From contig SMSO01000035.1 of assembly GCA_004764695.1 (NCBI GenBank), forward strand, positions 1,176,001-1,240,000: 64,000 bases of DNA. Reading direction: 5' to 3'. A program made the translations under genes and the position numbers. Under the pieces are notes generated by a model. The model had not been told where the DNA came from and did no database searches. It saw nothing but the letters and a program-made list of their open reading frames with translations. This document shows positions 24,784 through 35,430 of this stretch, in pieces. Source of the DNA: Schizochytrium sp. TIO01. Taxonomy: Eukaryota; Sar; Bigyra; Thraustochytrida; Thraustochytriidae. Position 1 is the first letter of the stretch. Every line of letters begins with the position of its first letter.

Positions 24784-26142
24784 ACCAGTAGTCAATATTT
24801 GTGGCAAAAGACCCGACAAACTCGTAGCGGCCGCCGATGACAACTGATGATGCCGGCCCCGGCGAAGATGACGTAGTGCTCTTCTCGAACCACTTCATCC
24901 ACGCAGAAATCGTGGGTAACCAGAATATCTTTGAGCCTGGAAAGCGTGCGCTGTCTCTATTCCCAGTAGCAGTAGTTTTGCCAATCTTTCAATCTCATCT
25001 CTCCATGGGTTTGGTAGGTAGATATTCACACAAACTGTGGATCCTGAAACGAGGCGAAACCGTGCGATGCTACGCAGAGATGTTCGCCGTATCTCCTGTG
25101 TTTTAGTGGAGTTTCCGCAATTCTAAAATAGGTTTTACGAGGCTAGATTTGGGAGCGCTTGGTCAAGCCTCTTCGAACTTGAACCGCAAGATCAAAATCA
25201 CGCTCGACCTAATGCTCTCAGTGGCATACGTACGCCAGCCAACGAATGTCCTAAAACACGACTAAGAGTTTCTATATGTATAGCTACAATTATACTATGT
25301 ATGTAGCATATGGGCACATGAGTCTTATAATAATAATAATCTGCCTATTTGAATTACTAATTGAAATCATTTACTTGAAAAGACTATCAGCATCTACTAC
25401 TTCACAGTTAGTATTGGCACCCGGAGCACCTGAATTCATGCATATCTATATATCTATCTATCTATCTATATATATATATGTCCAGACACCAGGCTGTGAG
25501 CATTATTGAAGTGCCATGATGACTTGCGAACCAGGAACACAGGAGTAGAATAGAGATTTCTGTGCCATCACATCTTCTTTCTCCTTTTTATTTTTTATTT
25601 TCAGGCGAAATGAGTACTAATGTTTTGGCTTGGGTTAACCTAAGCTAAAATGCTGCAGAACGAATGAACTTTAGTAGCAATATTAGTAGATACAAACAAA
25701 TGCCTTTGGACCACAGGACTTTGAATCACCTATAGACTGCTACGAAAGCCTGAGGTAAAGTCGCTTCACACTAGGAAGATCCTATGCATTATGTGATGTG
25801 TCGCACGGTGGATATGTGTCACACGGACCGGGTCTGGGGAAAGCGACAAAGGAGACTGTCGTGTGGATGATAAAACAACGATGATGGTATCCACCAGCAA
25901 GTAAGGCTAGACGTTTATTTGCATCAGCCACGGCCATTCACACATTTATGATGGGTCTTTTCATATAAAAGTGTCGCGGTCCGGGTTGGCGAGAAATACT
26001 TACAATTAGGGACGCGATAAAATTTCATATTATATATATATATATATATAATATGGGTTACTAGTTGAAGAAGCGAGAACCGAGACGCCAAGCAAATCCC
26101 CAAATGGGCTACGCTTGACCCTGTCACAAACGCGGCTTGTTA
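24784..26142. other. Spacer upstream of the TM2 gene
   Basis: AT-rich, with (ATCT)n/(AT)n at 25442-25481 and an (AT)n tract at 26029-26052, about 90 bp before the start codon of the TM2 gene. No supported gene. Confidence 0.5.
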
Positions 26143-27174
26143 ATGCCAGGCACAAGCATTGACCGAGGAATCGTAGAGAGGCTTCGCGGGGATCAGGCAC
26201 ATTGGGGAAACACAATGCTCTCAACGACGGAGGAGCACGTAGTTTTGGATGACTACCAGAACTTGGTCAATGAGCGAGAACTGCGCCAAGCGCCTGTGCA
26301 AGTACATATCGCATTGCAAAGACGTGTGGATGATGAAGAGAGTGCAGCCGAGAACGAACATGTTCAGGAGGCACGCGTTTGCCATCATTTTGATCGGAGC
26401 TCTGATATTGCAGTGGCGAAAGTTGTGAACGAGAGAAACCAAAATGAACTCATTACAGAAGCTTTGCCTATGCCATCGCCGGCGCCAATCATTGAAGTTC
26501 AGAACGCCGGAGGCTACCAGTCCCCTAAAACTAACAAACTGACTGTGGATAACTCAGTCTCACTGGCAGACGCATATCTTTTAACCATCATTTTGGGTAT
26601 CGTCGGGGCCCATCAATTTTATCTTGGACGAATTAAATGGGGCCTCCTTTACACGCTTACTCTGGGGTTTTTGGGATGGGGGGTTTTGATTGACTTGATT
26701 CGTATGCCCGAGCTTGTTGCCTCCAGGGAAAAGCATTTAAGTGAGTATGGTCACAACAACTTCTTCTTCGAACCACAGGGTTCCTTAGGACGCTTGACAG
26801 ACTCATATGTTCTCTGGGCATTTGGGTTCCTCGGGATTCATCAATTCTATCTCGGCCGCCCACGTATGGGCTTAATCTACCTCTGCTCGTTTGGCCTTCT
26901 CGGAATGTACGTTTTTGACCTTTTCCGTATGCCGAGCTTGGTAAAAGAGTCCCGGGAAAGGTACCGAATCGATGAGGCCTATATGTGTCTTCTTCCAGGG
27001 GGCATTCTTGGATTGCATCATTTTTATCTCGGTGATTGGAGGCGTGGATTTTTATATCTTTTCACCTTTGGATTTCTCGGACTTGGTGTGGTGGTGGACC
27101 TTTTCCGCCTTCCACATCTTGTCAAGCAGGCGCAAATGCGACAGTCTGGTGCCAATGAAGTCCTTAACTTGTAG
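26143..27174 (+). CDS. Triple TM2-domain membrane protein, 343 aa
   Basis: Starts at ATG 26143; an alternative ATG at 26215 would remove 24 residues. After a hydrophilic, probably cytosolic N-terminus (about 1-140), three TM2 units follow at roughly 142-192, 220-268 and 278-328. Each has a Gly-x-His-x-Phe-Tyr-Leu-Gly turn (GAHQFYLG, GIHQFYLG, GLHHFYLG) between two transmembrane helices, and ends in Asp-Leu-x-Arg-x-Pro-x-Leu-Val, giving six helices in total. TM2 proteins usually carry one such unit and have poorly defined roles (for example in beta-amyloid-binding-protein relatives). The tandem triplication is clear from the sequence. The gene converges on the basic protein gene at 27484. Confidence 0.88.
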   Translation: MPGTSIDRGIVERLRGDQAHWGNTMLSTTEEHVVLDDYQNLVNERELRQAPVQVHIALQRRVDDEESAAENEHVQEARVCHHFDRSSDIAVAKVVNERNQNELITEALPMPSPAPIIEVQNAGGYQSPKTNKLTVDNSVSLADAYLLTIILGIVGAHQFYLGRIKWGLLYTLTLGFLGWGVLIDLIRMPELVASREKHLSEYGHNNFFFEPQGSLGRLTDSYVLWAFGFLGIHQFYLGRPRMGLIYLCSFGLLGMYVFDLFRMPSLVKESRERYRIDEAYMCLLPGGILGLHHFYLGDWRRGFLYLFTFGFLGLGVVVDLFRLPHLVKQAQMRQSGANEVLNL

Positions 27175-27483
27175 ATCTGAAGTCATCTAATTTGTTGATC
27201 CCTCTCTTGGTGTTTCATGTTAGTACGAGTAATGAAAATTTAAGGCAGACCCGACCGAATGTGACGACCTTATGTGAATTTTACTTGCATATATTCTAAT
27301 TTCATTTTTTTCGACCTAGGTTTCAATTAATTTATTTCTCATGCCCAGCATCTAACACCAACTTAAGCAAGCCTTAGGATGCGAGTCGTATGAATGATAC
27401 TATTATCAAGAAAGGGTGGTGGTAGAACGTGTGCACACTTGCGCGAAGCATGCTCGTCCTTGCAACTTATGACCTACCTTTTC
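27175..27483. other. Convergent 3' spacer, TM2 gene / CFAP97-like gene
   Basis: AT-rich 309-bp spacer containing both 3' ends. Nothing else seen. Confidence 0.5.
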
Positions 27484-28737
27484 TTATTGCAGATAACTCG
27501 CGAGACCGACTTGGCGGGAATGTGTTGCTCGAATTTGCGACAGTACTTTGGCTTTCTGCTCCATAACACGTGTTGTTATGGTTCTACGAGGAGAGCGCAG
27601 ATGGTGTAAAACAGGTGGACGATGAGGTGAAAGACTACGATCTCGATCTGATAACGGCCCTTTAATAAGTAATACTTCATCCTCGGCTGGAGCCACTGCG
27701 GCAGTAGTTTCTTCAGGAGTTTTGGTAGGAAGTCGAGCAGTGATGACTAGTTCTTTGGCATAGTTAAGCACTCCATTGATAAAAGAATGAGCCACAACTT
27801 GAACATCAGAAGGTGAATTGGTTCTTTCTAAATGCTCGGCCACTAGCGTCTTGTTTTTACTTGCGACCTTCCCTTTTCTTTTTTTCTTCGTTGCTCTGGA
27901 AGATGTTTTAGGTTTTAAGCTCCTGTCAAACTCCTTACGAAGTAGATGCAGCTCAATTTGGAGATGGTTTGGTGTTTTAGTACGTTTGTTGTGTTCTCGC
28001 TCCCAAGCACGCCGGGCGCCACGTTGCTTTGCATCCTCTTTATATTTTTCCAGATTCCGTAGAACGGGCTGGAATCTCGCACGCGGCTTGAGCTGAGTCG
28101 CTCGTGGCCTTCGAGAAGGGCGGAATACTAGCGCGTTGGTAAGTTCTTGTCCAGTTTGCTTAGCATTCTCTAAGGCAAGTTGAGCTTTAAGAGCTTGCTG
28201 ATGACGTACACGGTCCGCGTGTTGATGCCGAATTTCCTTACATAGGTCCATTCGGCGTTGGATAATATATAGACGTTCTTCACGTACGCGACGTAAACGC
28301 TCGAGGTATACTTGCATACGTTGACATTCATGGTCCAGCTCTTCTCTTGTGACAAATGGTTTGGCAGCAACAAGACGTCTGAGCAATGCAACATTTGAAA
28401 CAGCTAGATGATTGTCTTTAATAGGATCAGGAAGTCGTGGTTTGATCTTGATAATTTGCTCTCGCGGTCTAGTATCAATTGCTGGTTCTGCATGCGCGAT
28501 CTTCTTCCCAAGCGCATAGTTTTCTAGATCAATCCGCCGCTGCTCATCACGTCGGGTGATCTCCCGAGATGCATTGCGATGTTTGATGTACCTTGTGCGA
28601 TAGCTCGGCTGTTTTCGCGAAGACTGTGGCACATGTGGCTTTATACCAGATTCCAAACGGAGAATGTGCCCTTCATAAGTCCGTGTACTTTCTTCATACC
28701 GCCACCTACTCCAATGTAGCTCGCTTCCCTGAGCCAT
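27484..28737 (-). CDS. Basic helical protein, CFAP97/Hemingway-like (tentative), 417 aa
   Basis: ATG at 28735-28737; the frame is open further upstream but has no earlier ATG. The protein is very basic and almost wholly helical, with no membrane segment. Residues about 44-82 contain RYIKHRNASREITRRDEQRR followed by IDLENYALGKKI, resembling the Arg-rich Ile-x-x-Glu-Asn-x-x-Leu core of cilium proteins of the CFAP97/Hemingway group. A long helix (about 135-220) is rich in Arg, Gln, Leu and His. A Lys/Arg block (KKKRKGK) near 303-310 could be a nuclear or microtubule-binding signal. Flagellated zoospores in the suspected lineage make an axonemal role plausible, but the family call is tentative. 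It is tandem with the acyltransferase gene upstream. Confidence 0.68.
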   Translation of the reverse strand: MAQGSELHWSRWRYEESTRTYEGHILRLESGIKPHVPQSSRKQPSYRTRYIKHRNASREITRRDEQRRIDLENYALGKKIAHAEPAIDTRPREQIIKIKPRLPDPIKDNHLAVSNVALLRRLVAAKPFVTREELDHECQRMQVYLERLRRVREERLYIIQRRMDLCKEIRHQHADRVRHQQALKAQLALENAKQTGQELTNALVFRPSRRPRATQLKPRARFQPVLRNLEKYKEDAKQRGARRAWEREHNKRTKTPNHLQIELHLLRKEFDRSLKPKTSSRATKKKRKGKVASKNKTLVAEHLERTNSPSDVQVVAHSFINGVLNYAKELVITARLPTKTPEETTAAVAPAEDEVLLIKGPLSDRDRSLSPHRPPVLHHLRSPRRTITTRVMEQKAKVLSQIRATHSRQVGLASYLQ

Positions 28738-29450
28738 ATTCTTGCTTCGGACACCTGCGGAGTCCTCACGACTCGCACAGGCTCGCACTGAACGCAGTAT
28801 TTTACGGAATAAACTATGGATGCTTTCTTGTTTCGTCTCCTTAGTCCTGGTTCTCCATTCTTCATGTGATAATATAGACACAAATTATAGACACCGTGAT
28901 GATTCTACAATCGATAGGCTAACAGACCTAGTAATTACTCTTAGGAAGAAAAGTAGTAGTACCCAGTATGGAGGAACTATTAAAAGAACCGTGAACGGAT
29001 AGATTCGCAAAGATCCGCATGTATACTACTGAGCTAATATCACTGCTTTCTTTTGATACGTCCAAGAAGAGCAAAACACAACGCAAAGGATCGCGCACGA
29101 TATTTTTAGCGGAGAAAAGAATAATCGTCTGCATCATGCGTCGCGGTGAGTCGCCTTGCGCAAGCTGTTAAAAAGCGGCATCTTGCGATTACGATCTACT
29201 TTATCCTGAATTCTGCCGAAGGAGCAGGAGCTCCCAAAAGCTAGTTGTTAAACTAAGGTCTTCAATTTAAGTGAGCTTGGCTAATATAGCAGAACTCCGA
29301 AAGCGACTTGAGGGTATAAGCTATTCTATGCAGCACAGAACTTCAAAACTCCGAGATCAACAATATATCACAAGGTAGAGAAAGGAATTTGACTGAGCCT
29401 TGTCAAGAAGAACGGTTAGCACAATGTTATTAAAATGAATATATCTAGAT
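28738..29450. other. Spacer between acyltransferase 3' end and CFAP97-like gene
   Basis: AT-rich. A minus frame at 28928-29137 starts with ATG but has no protein-like features. This should include the promoter of the 417-aa gene. Confidence 0.45.
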
Positions 29451-31427
29451 CTACATGAAGTCGTACCATCTGCGCTTTTGCGGAATATCTCCTTCTTGGG
29501 CCATAACCTCATCATAGAAAGAATCAAACTGGGTCTTCCAGTGTTTAGCAATCTCATTTGGGTCAACGCCAAGATTTGCTTCAATGCAAATCGATGCAGA
29601 AACCTTATTGTTGTATGACAGAATACCAAGGTAAAGAGCAAGAGGGCTGAAGAGCAAGAAACTCATATCAGTGACATGAGCACCGGCAATTTTACAAGGT
29701 CGACTTGGTGCTGCAACATTTGAGAGTTGTCCAGTGGCTTTGTTAGCAGCCTGGAGGACAGTCTGATTACATGTTTTGAGCGGTAGGACCGGGATAAGCA
29801 TTTTCGCAACACGGGTGGTCACAAAGGGTGCTGGAGAGAGCTTGAGCTTGTCCAAATCACGTTTAATCTTCCAGAATAGTTGAAGGTCTGAACCCTTGAA
29901 AGTAAGATGAAATCGAAGAAAGCCGTAGGAAAATTGGTTGCGAGGGTCTTCATTGCGGAATGCTTGTTCACCAGGCATGCGTGTCGATACGGGGAATTGA
30001 GCGCTGACCTTAGAGCCATTTAATACCCTTTGATCACCGGACTCTCTGAAGTATTGACGCAACGTGAGAGTAAGCACAAGCACAAGCACGTCGTTGAGGG
30101 TTGCCCCCTGAAGCTTATTCTTGACCTCTTTCATGCGATCGAGGGGAATTTTATCCGTAAATGCAAAGCGACGCATGTCGGAACAGTCACTTGTGTTCGC
30201 GGGGCGCAAAGAATTGGCTGGGTCAGACGCGGAAAACACGTTGAACACACCACTCCATACACCGCCTAGGAAGAAACGCAGTTTATTCAAGGGTCCAAAG
30301 GCAGCTTTCTTCATCTTTTTCGCTGGAGGGCGGGACTCTTGGATCAGTTTGGCCTCCTCTTCATCTGTGGGCGGATCAAGCATGCGCAGGAGAACTTCAA
30401 TTTGGGACACGCCGTCACCAATGACGTGACTGATTTTGGTAATGAGGCAGGCTCTACCATCCACCATCTGAGGCACATAGTGGAGCTGCCAAAGGGGCTT
30501 TGACATGTCAGGCTCCCAGCCGCTGTACATTTGCTCTACGAAGTGATTAATCTCTTCGTCAGTGGCAGGGTGATCATCTAAAACTTTGTTTAAGTGATAA
30601 TCAATGTCAAAGTCTTTCAGGTCAATCTCCACAAAATGGATCTTCTGTGGAATAGGAAAAGAATTGCCTTTCATACACGCACGAAAGCGAGGCATGCTCA
30701 TCAAGCGTTCAATGAGAACCTCCTGCACAACCTCGAAGCCAGGATCATGGTCAAAGTATAGAAGTCCAGTAACCCACGTTGACTTATGTTGACTCTCGCG
30801 CTGTAGGTTACCAAGCATACGGGTGGTGACACTAGCACGAATCTTCCGGCCAGGCCTGGAGCTACTTTGAACATGGTGGCTAAATGTGGCTTCAATTTTA
30901 TCAGCTTTCTGTGCATGCATGATGAAAGGATCTTCCTCCATAAGTTCATCGTTCATCATGGCCTCCTTCATTATTTCTTCTCTTCGAAGTTCCTCCTTGT
31001 ATTCTTTTGCGTCACGCATCTTCATCTCAGTTCGGGAACGAGCCTCTTCCTCTTCACTCGGCTCCATCTCGTCCTCACTATCTGATTCTCCATCTGATTG
31101 ATCAGCTTGTTTCCGATCGAAACCAGAGTGGTTGTCAAAGTCTTCATCTTTCATCTCATCCTCCTCGTTTTCATCATCACTGGGTTCCTCGTATTTCTTC
31201 CTTCTAGTGCTCTGCTTCTTGCCATTTTTAGTCTTCATGTTGGCATTCTTGCTTGGTTTATTTCTTTTTTCATCCTTCTTATGCTTAGTGCTGCTCTTGG
31301 AAAAGCTGGGGTCGTTCTTAGACTCAAGGTCCTCGCTCTCATACAACTCGTTAATACTCTCAACCCGAGCAACAAGTTGGCCCGCCTCGCCAGCCGGTGG
31401 CGAATCCACGGTGACCCTTTGCATCAT
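29451..31427 (-). CDS. Wax-ester synthase/diacylglycerol acyltransferase-like (WS/DGAT) protein, 658 aa
   Basis: ATG at 31425-31427 (a second ATG follows directly). The last 460 residues match the bifunctional WS/DGAT family, which esterifies acyl-CoA to fatty alcohols or diacylglycerol for storage lipid. Seen are PLWQLHYVPQ (311-320), the active-site region ISHVIGDGVSQIE (332-344), LNDVLVLVL (444-452), a hydrophobic segment typical of membrane association, and the C-terminal LSNVAAPSRPCKIAG with the ICIEANLGVD strand. The canonical His-His-x-x-x-Asp-Gly reads Ser-His-x-x-x-Asp-Gly; the second, catalytic His is kept. About 180 N-terminal residues are highly charged, low-complexity Glu/Asp/Lys and outside the family. 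No introns. Confidence 0.88.
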   Translation of the reverse strand: MMQRVTVDSPPAGEAGQLVARVESINELYESEDLESKNDPSFSKSSTKHKKDEKRNKPSKNANMKTKNGKKQSTRRKKYEEPSDDENEEDEMKDEDFDNHSGFDRKQADQSDGESDSEDEMEPSEEEEARSRTEMKMRDAKEYKEELRREEIMKEAMMNDELMEEDPFIMHAQKADKIEATFSHHVQSSSRPGRKIRASVTTRMLGNLQRESQHKSTWVTGLLYFDHDPGFEVVQEVLIERLMSMPRFRACMKGNSFPIPQKIHFVEIDLKDFDIDYHLNKVLDDHPATDEEINHFVEQMYSGWEPDMSKPLWQLHYVPQMVDGRACLITKISHVIGDGVSQIEVLLRMLDPPTDEEEAKLIQESRPPAKKMKKAAFGPLNKLRFFLGGVWSGVFNVFSASDPANSLRPANTSDCSDMRRFAFTDKIPLDRMKEVKNKLQGATLNDVLVLVLTLTLRQYFRESGDQRVLNGSKVSAQFPVSTRMPGEQAFRNEDPRNQFSYGFLRFHLTFKGSDLQLFWKIKRDLDKLKLSPAPFVTTRVAKMLIPVLPLKTCNQTVLQAANKATGQLSNVAAPSRPCKIAGAHVTDMSFLLFSPLALYLGILSYNNKVSASICIEANLGVDPNEIAKHWKTQFDSFYDEVMAQEGDIPQKRRWYDFM

Positions 31428-34400
31428 GGTGTTGCTCACAACGCAAGCGGTAGTCTTGCACGCACTCAAAGACTTTGGGTTTTGCCTTTGCCTTTTTCTC
31501 CAGATGTTCAAAGCGAGTTTGATTGTCTACTTTTGTAAGTAAAGCACAGAAGAGACACAATCCTCACTTAGTACGGCGTATCCTACGGTAACTTATAGGT
31601 ACCAACTAAGGCCAGTTAGCCGGCGCGCGGAGTTTAATGTGGGTTGAAAACAAAAAGAATAACTTTAAAAGGGAAAGGATAAATGAACAAACGAATGAAT
31701 GAGTGTATGAGTGAATGCCCAGCAGGCCCCCAATAGATTGGCTGACCATGCAAGTCAACAGTTCGCAGGTCTACTAATCTGTGCATTGGACGGAAGGAGC
31801 GGAGAAGCCGACGCTGGCTGCCTTACTTAGTATTAGCAACCAGTTCGGCGAGTCGCAAACTCCTGTTGCTTCACTGGGTCCGTTGTAGGTACCTAGAGCT
31901 TCGTAGTAGGTAAGTATAAAGTTTTATAGCAGGTAGGTACTACTTACTCCCAAGTGCTTGCACGTGCTGGCGCTGCTGGCGATTTTGAAAGAGTAAATAG
32001 GACGACATAAATACAAAACAACTTGAAGTGAAAGAACTTCGAGTCCTATTTCAATCCCTGCCTGCAAGGGAAGGATGAACCTCCGCTTAGACGCTTGCCC
32101 ACATATCGGCGCCAACTTGAAGCCTCTGAGTATGCTTTGGTTGATGTTTGCAGAACAGAGTTTAATCAACAGGGGAAAGAAATAAAATAAGCAGTTGAAC
32201 TGAGTGAAGTGAATGTACCCTGAGGCGTCTGGGTACAAGTGAGATAAGTAGGTCAGCCTGACCATTGATCGCCCTCCAGTGGACGAGAGTTAAAGTGTTC
32301 GCTGGCTGTCTCAAAGGCTCGCCTTGCCTGCTCACACAGCATCATTTCCGCTGCAGGCCCGCGCCAGTCAACAATCGTTCCACTTTTCTTTCGGGGCGCC
32401 TAATTTCTTGCCTACCTATTTCGCAGCTTTGTCCATCTCTCTCTCTCTCTCAATATCTCAATCTCTCTCTCTCTCTCTCAGTGTGTGTGTCTCTGATCAG
32501 TGTCGAGCCATTCCTTAATGCTCTGATCAGACAGATACAAAAGTAAATCATTTTTGCTCCTGTTTTCCGTTTCCACCCTCCATTATAATATGACATCTTT
32601 TTGTATTAAAAAAAATAAAAACATAATTTTTTAATGAAGAAACAATTTCAATCGCTGCTACGACTCCTGAAGTTCTCTTAGCGACAGCTTGATTAAACAT
32701 GTATTTGAAAGTTGGACGTGTTGATTGGGTGCATGTCAGTCTAAAAGGCTTTCCCAGCCTAGCCAAGCCCTTAAAAAAAAAAAAAGTTATTACTTTCTTT
32801 ATTTCTTTCTTTAAAAATAAAATCAAATCATGTGATACGAGGTCTAACTTGGATGTTGTGCACTTAGATGCTCCAATCTAGATTGGAATACATCCTAGTA
32901 CCGCCTTGGTAAAGCCTGAACGAAACCCTCGACATACAGGCACCTAGCGGCGGAGAGAGAGATCGGGAGGGGTAGCAAGATTGTGTATACTTGGGTTGCA
33001 TCTTTTGTCTCACCGTGTCAAGACCGGTAAACAAACTTGGCAATTTTCCGCCCTCCGCAACTTGGAAAGAGTTTTTTTTAATTCCATTTCTTCGATCTGG
33101 CGTAGAACAAGTTGCAGAAACCACTTACATATTTTATGCTGTTGTTTTCCAGTCCATATGCAACTATGAGGAGAAGAGGCACCATAGGTCGATGAGCGCG
33201 CCTTCTTTGAATAAGATATCGCGAAACATAGATATGCGAAATAAGCTTTCGGAGATGCCGTCATGCCTTTGCTTTGAAGGGAAGTACAGTCATGCATCTG
33301 TAGGCAAACTGCGTCTTAGTTTAATAAGGAAAGGGAGGTACCATTCGTACCACGCCTCTATTCCTATGAAGCAATGGGTGCACGCACGCGTCACAGGTTA
33401 GAGTAATACCGGAGATCTTGTCAGGGTGCAGCGAGCTCATGGACAAATTGATAGCTACTGCTCGCTGCAGTTCGCTGCAACGCATTTCCTTTAGGCGCAG
33501 GTGGTGTGGAGAAACATGACTACCAAAGTGGCCATTGAAAATTGGAAGACAAACTGAGAACACACTTGCTTTAGCTCCAAACAAAAACATACTAGAATCA
33601 TTGCGAATAACGTAAACTTAGGAAGCAGGAGAGTAAAAGAATGAATTCTCCACCTTCCATCGTAAGCGTATAGTCAAGTCCAACTTTAAAATTGACTAAA
33701 TGTACTGCCTTGCAAAACTATATTGTTTTGGTTAAAGAAGCTAGCAACGCCTTCGTGCTAGGAGCAGGCTCTCAGGCAGTAACAGTACTTCTTTTGATTG
33801 GGATTTCGCCTCCCACTGACTACCCATCGGTAGTAGACAGTTTGAACAAATAGCCGCGTACTTTGAGTATTCTGGTCCACCAATGGAAACGCACGAAACA
33901 TACTGTGTGGTGATTGTGTGTTCTTTGAAGGTGGCACTGATTGGGGATATCAGGTTGGAGTTTGATTTCTTTCGTTACTTGTCTTAGTCTCACAATTAAA
34001 CGAGACTTACAGTATATCCAGTTCTTAATTGGAGTGTCTTAACAGGTTGCTTTACATCTCAAGCTAACTGCATCTTTGACACTACAGGTTGGTCATCCAT
34101 GGAAAACCACTCCTCATTCTGTATCAAAAAAGAAAAAAGGCAACCAGCAAGTGTCGAAATCTGCACTTTATTCTAGTGGTATTCAGGTTAAGTGGCTATC
34201 TGTTTACAGGATAAGGTTCAAGGCCACCAGGAACTAAGCTAGGCAGCGACCATTCTTCTTAGTCAAAAGAAGCACGCTGCCAAAGAGCACGCACAATTTT
34301 TCACAAATATGCGGGGCGTTTCTCTTTAAGCGTACACTGCGACGTGAATCACATGTGTAACGCACGAGAAAACGCCAGTTTCAACGCAGAAGAAACTTTA

Positions 34401-34478
34401 CAAAATTCGCGTCACATTTATCCGTTTCATTCCGAAATTATGGAGGGAAATTTTATTTATTTATTTAATTTTTAATTT
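31428..34478. other. Intergenic spacer upstream of acyltransferase
   Basis: No supported gene. CT-dinucleotide runs occur at about 32432-32490. Short open frames on both strands (for example 32991-33401 plus and 33010-33297 minus) overlap and look like chance. The acyltransferase promoter must lie in the left end. Confidence 0.45.
32432..32490. repeat. (CT)n microsatellite
   Basis: Two CT-dinucleotide blocks separated by a few bases and followed by a short GT run; simple-sequence repeat with no gene. Confidence 0.85.
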
Positions 34479-34486
34479 AAAAAAAA
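34479..34486 (-). terminator. Pol III oligo-T terminator of tRNA-Ala copy 1
   Basis: Eight consecutive A on the plus strand (T8 on the transcript strand), four bases past the tRNA 3' end. Confidence 0.75.
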
Positions 34487-34489
34487 TAT

Positions 34490-34561
34490 TGGACACATCG
34501 AGGATTGAACTCAAGACTTTCTCAATGCAAATGAGACGTGCTACCACTGCACCATGCGCCC
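34490..34561 (-). tRNA. tRNA-Ala (anticodon UGC), copy 1
   Basis: A 72-nt cloverleaf on the minus strand. The acceptor stem GGGCGCA pairs with UGUGUCC and includes the G3:U70 wobble pair that identifies tRNA-Ala. The D arm is GUGC/GCAC, the anticodon arm UCUCA/UGAGA with loop UUUGCAU (anticodon UGC), the variable loop 5 nt, and the T arm UUGAG-UUCAAUC-CUCGA; the discriminator base is A. Internal A and B boxes are intact, there is no intron, and CCA is not encoded. It is identical over 72 nt to the copy at 35359. A pol III T8 stop follows. Confidence 0.96.
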
Positions 34562-35349
34562 ACAGATATTCTGAATATTTAAACCAACCTATATAAAGAT
34601 CTTGTATAATTCAATGGTTTATTATGGAAATAGGTACCCAACCTCTGCTTAAGTTGTTTCCAGTCGAATAAAAAATAGAGGAAATCCACTTTTTCTTTTT
34701 CTTATTTTTTTTGTGCAAAAATGGAAATAGAGGCGTTCCAGCAAGCGATGTTTGGAGAGGCCTAGTCTTTGTAGCTTCTAGGCTGGAGCATTTATGCACC
34801 TTCAAACAAGCTGCTTATATGAACCATTGTGTACAGAGACTATGAACACGATATTGGACTTGAGTATCCCAAATTTAGGCAGCTTCATAGTTCCAAAGCT
34901 TTTAGCAACTTAGATGCTACTTGCCATAGAAGCACATCCGTGTGAAACCAAGAGAAGCATGTTTTCACTTGTTCATAGTCCTTATGAGTCGTGGGTAAAG
35001 AAGAGATCGTGTTTGTTAATTTACAATAACTCTAACTCCAGAGTGCTAATAATGTCCTTCCTACTTGGTTTTCCCTGTGATAGAGCGAGCCTTCAGGCAG
35101 AACGCGACTACCTGAAAAGATTAGAGCCGGCCGAGTTTAATCTTAAGCATTCATTCTGACCAAGTAGCCTGTTGATTTTCCAAGTGTATTAAAGTTGATT
35201 CGCTGTAGGCTGGTCTTGTTCTCCAAATCTGAATCTAAAGAACATGCTGTTCTCTCTTAATGTGGGAAAAAAAATAGTTTGGATTAAAAAAGGTTGGACT
35301 ACTACTGTTTAGTAGAGATTTCGATATAGCTGCGGTACGAAGGGGGAAT
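34562..35349. other. Spacer between the two tRNA-Ala genes
   Basis: AT-rich, with a TATATAAAG element near 34588-34596 just 5' of copy 1 on the opposite strand orientation. An open plus frame at 34914-35159 has no protein-like features. The flanks of the two tRNAs are not similar, so this is not a recent tandem duplication of a larger unit. Confidence 0.5.
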
Positions 35350-35355
35350 AAAAAA
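35350..35355 (-). terminator. Pol III oligo-T terminator of tRNA-Ala copy 2
   Basis: Six consecutive A on the plus strand (T6 on the transcript strand), three bases past the tRNA 3' end. Confidence 0.65.
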
Positions 35356-35358
35356 TTA

Positions 35359-35430
35359 TGGACACATCGAGGATTGAACTCAAGACTTTCTCAATGCAAA
35401 TGAGACGTGCTACCACTGCACCATGCGCCC
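35359..35430 (-). tRNA. tRNA-Ala (anticodon UGC), copy 2
   Basis: Same 72-nt sequence as copy 1, with G3:U70, anticodon UGC, intact A and B boxes and discriminator A. Its own T6 terminator lies three bases downstream. Different flanks point to retroposition-like dispersal or old duplication with the gene body held by selection or conversion. Confidence 0.96.
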
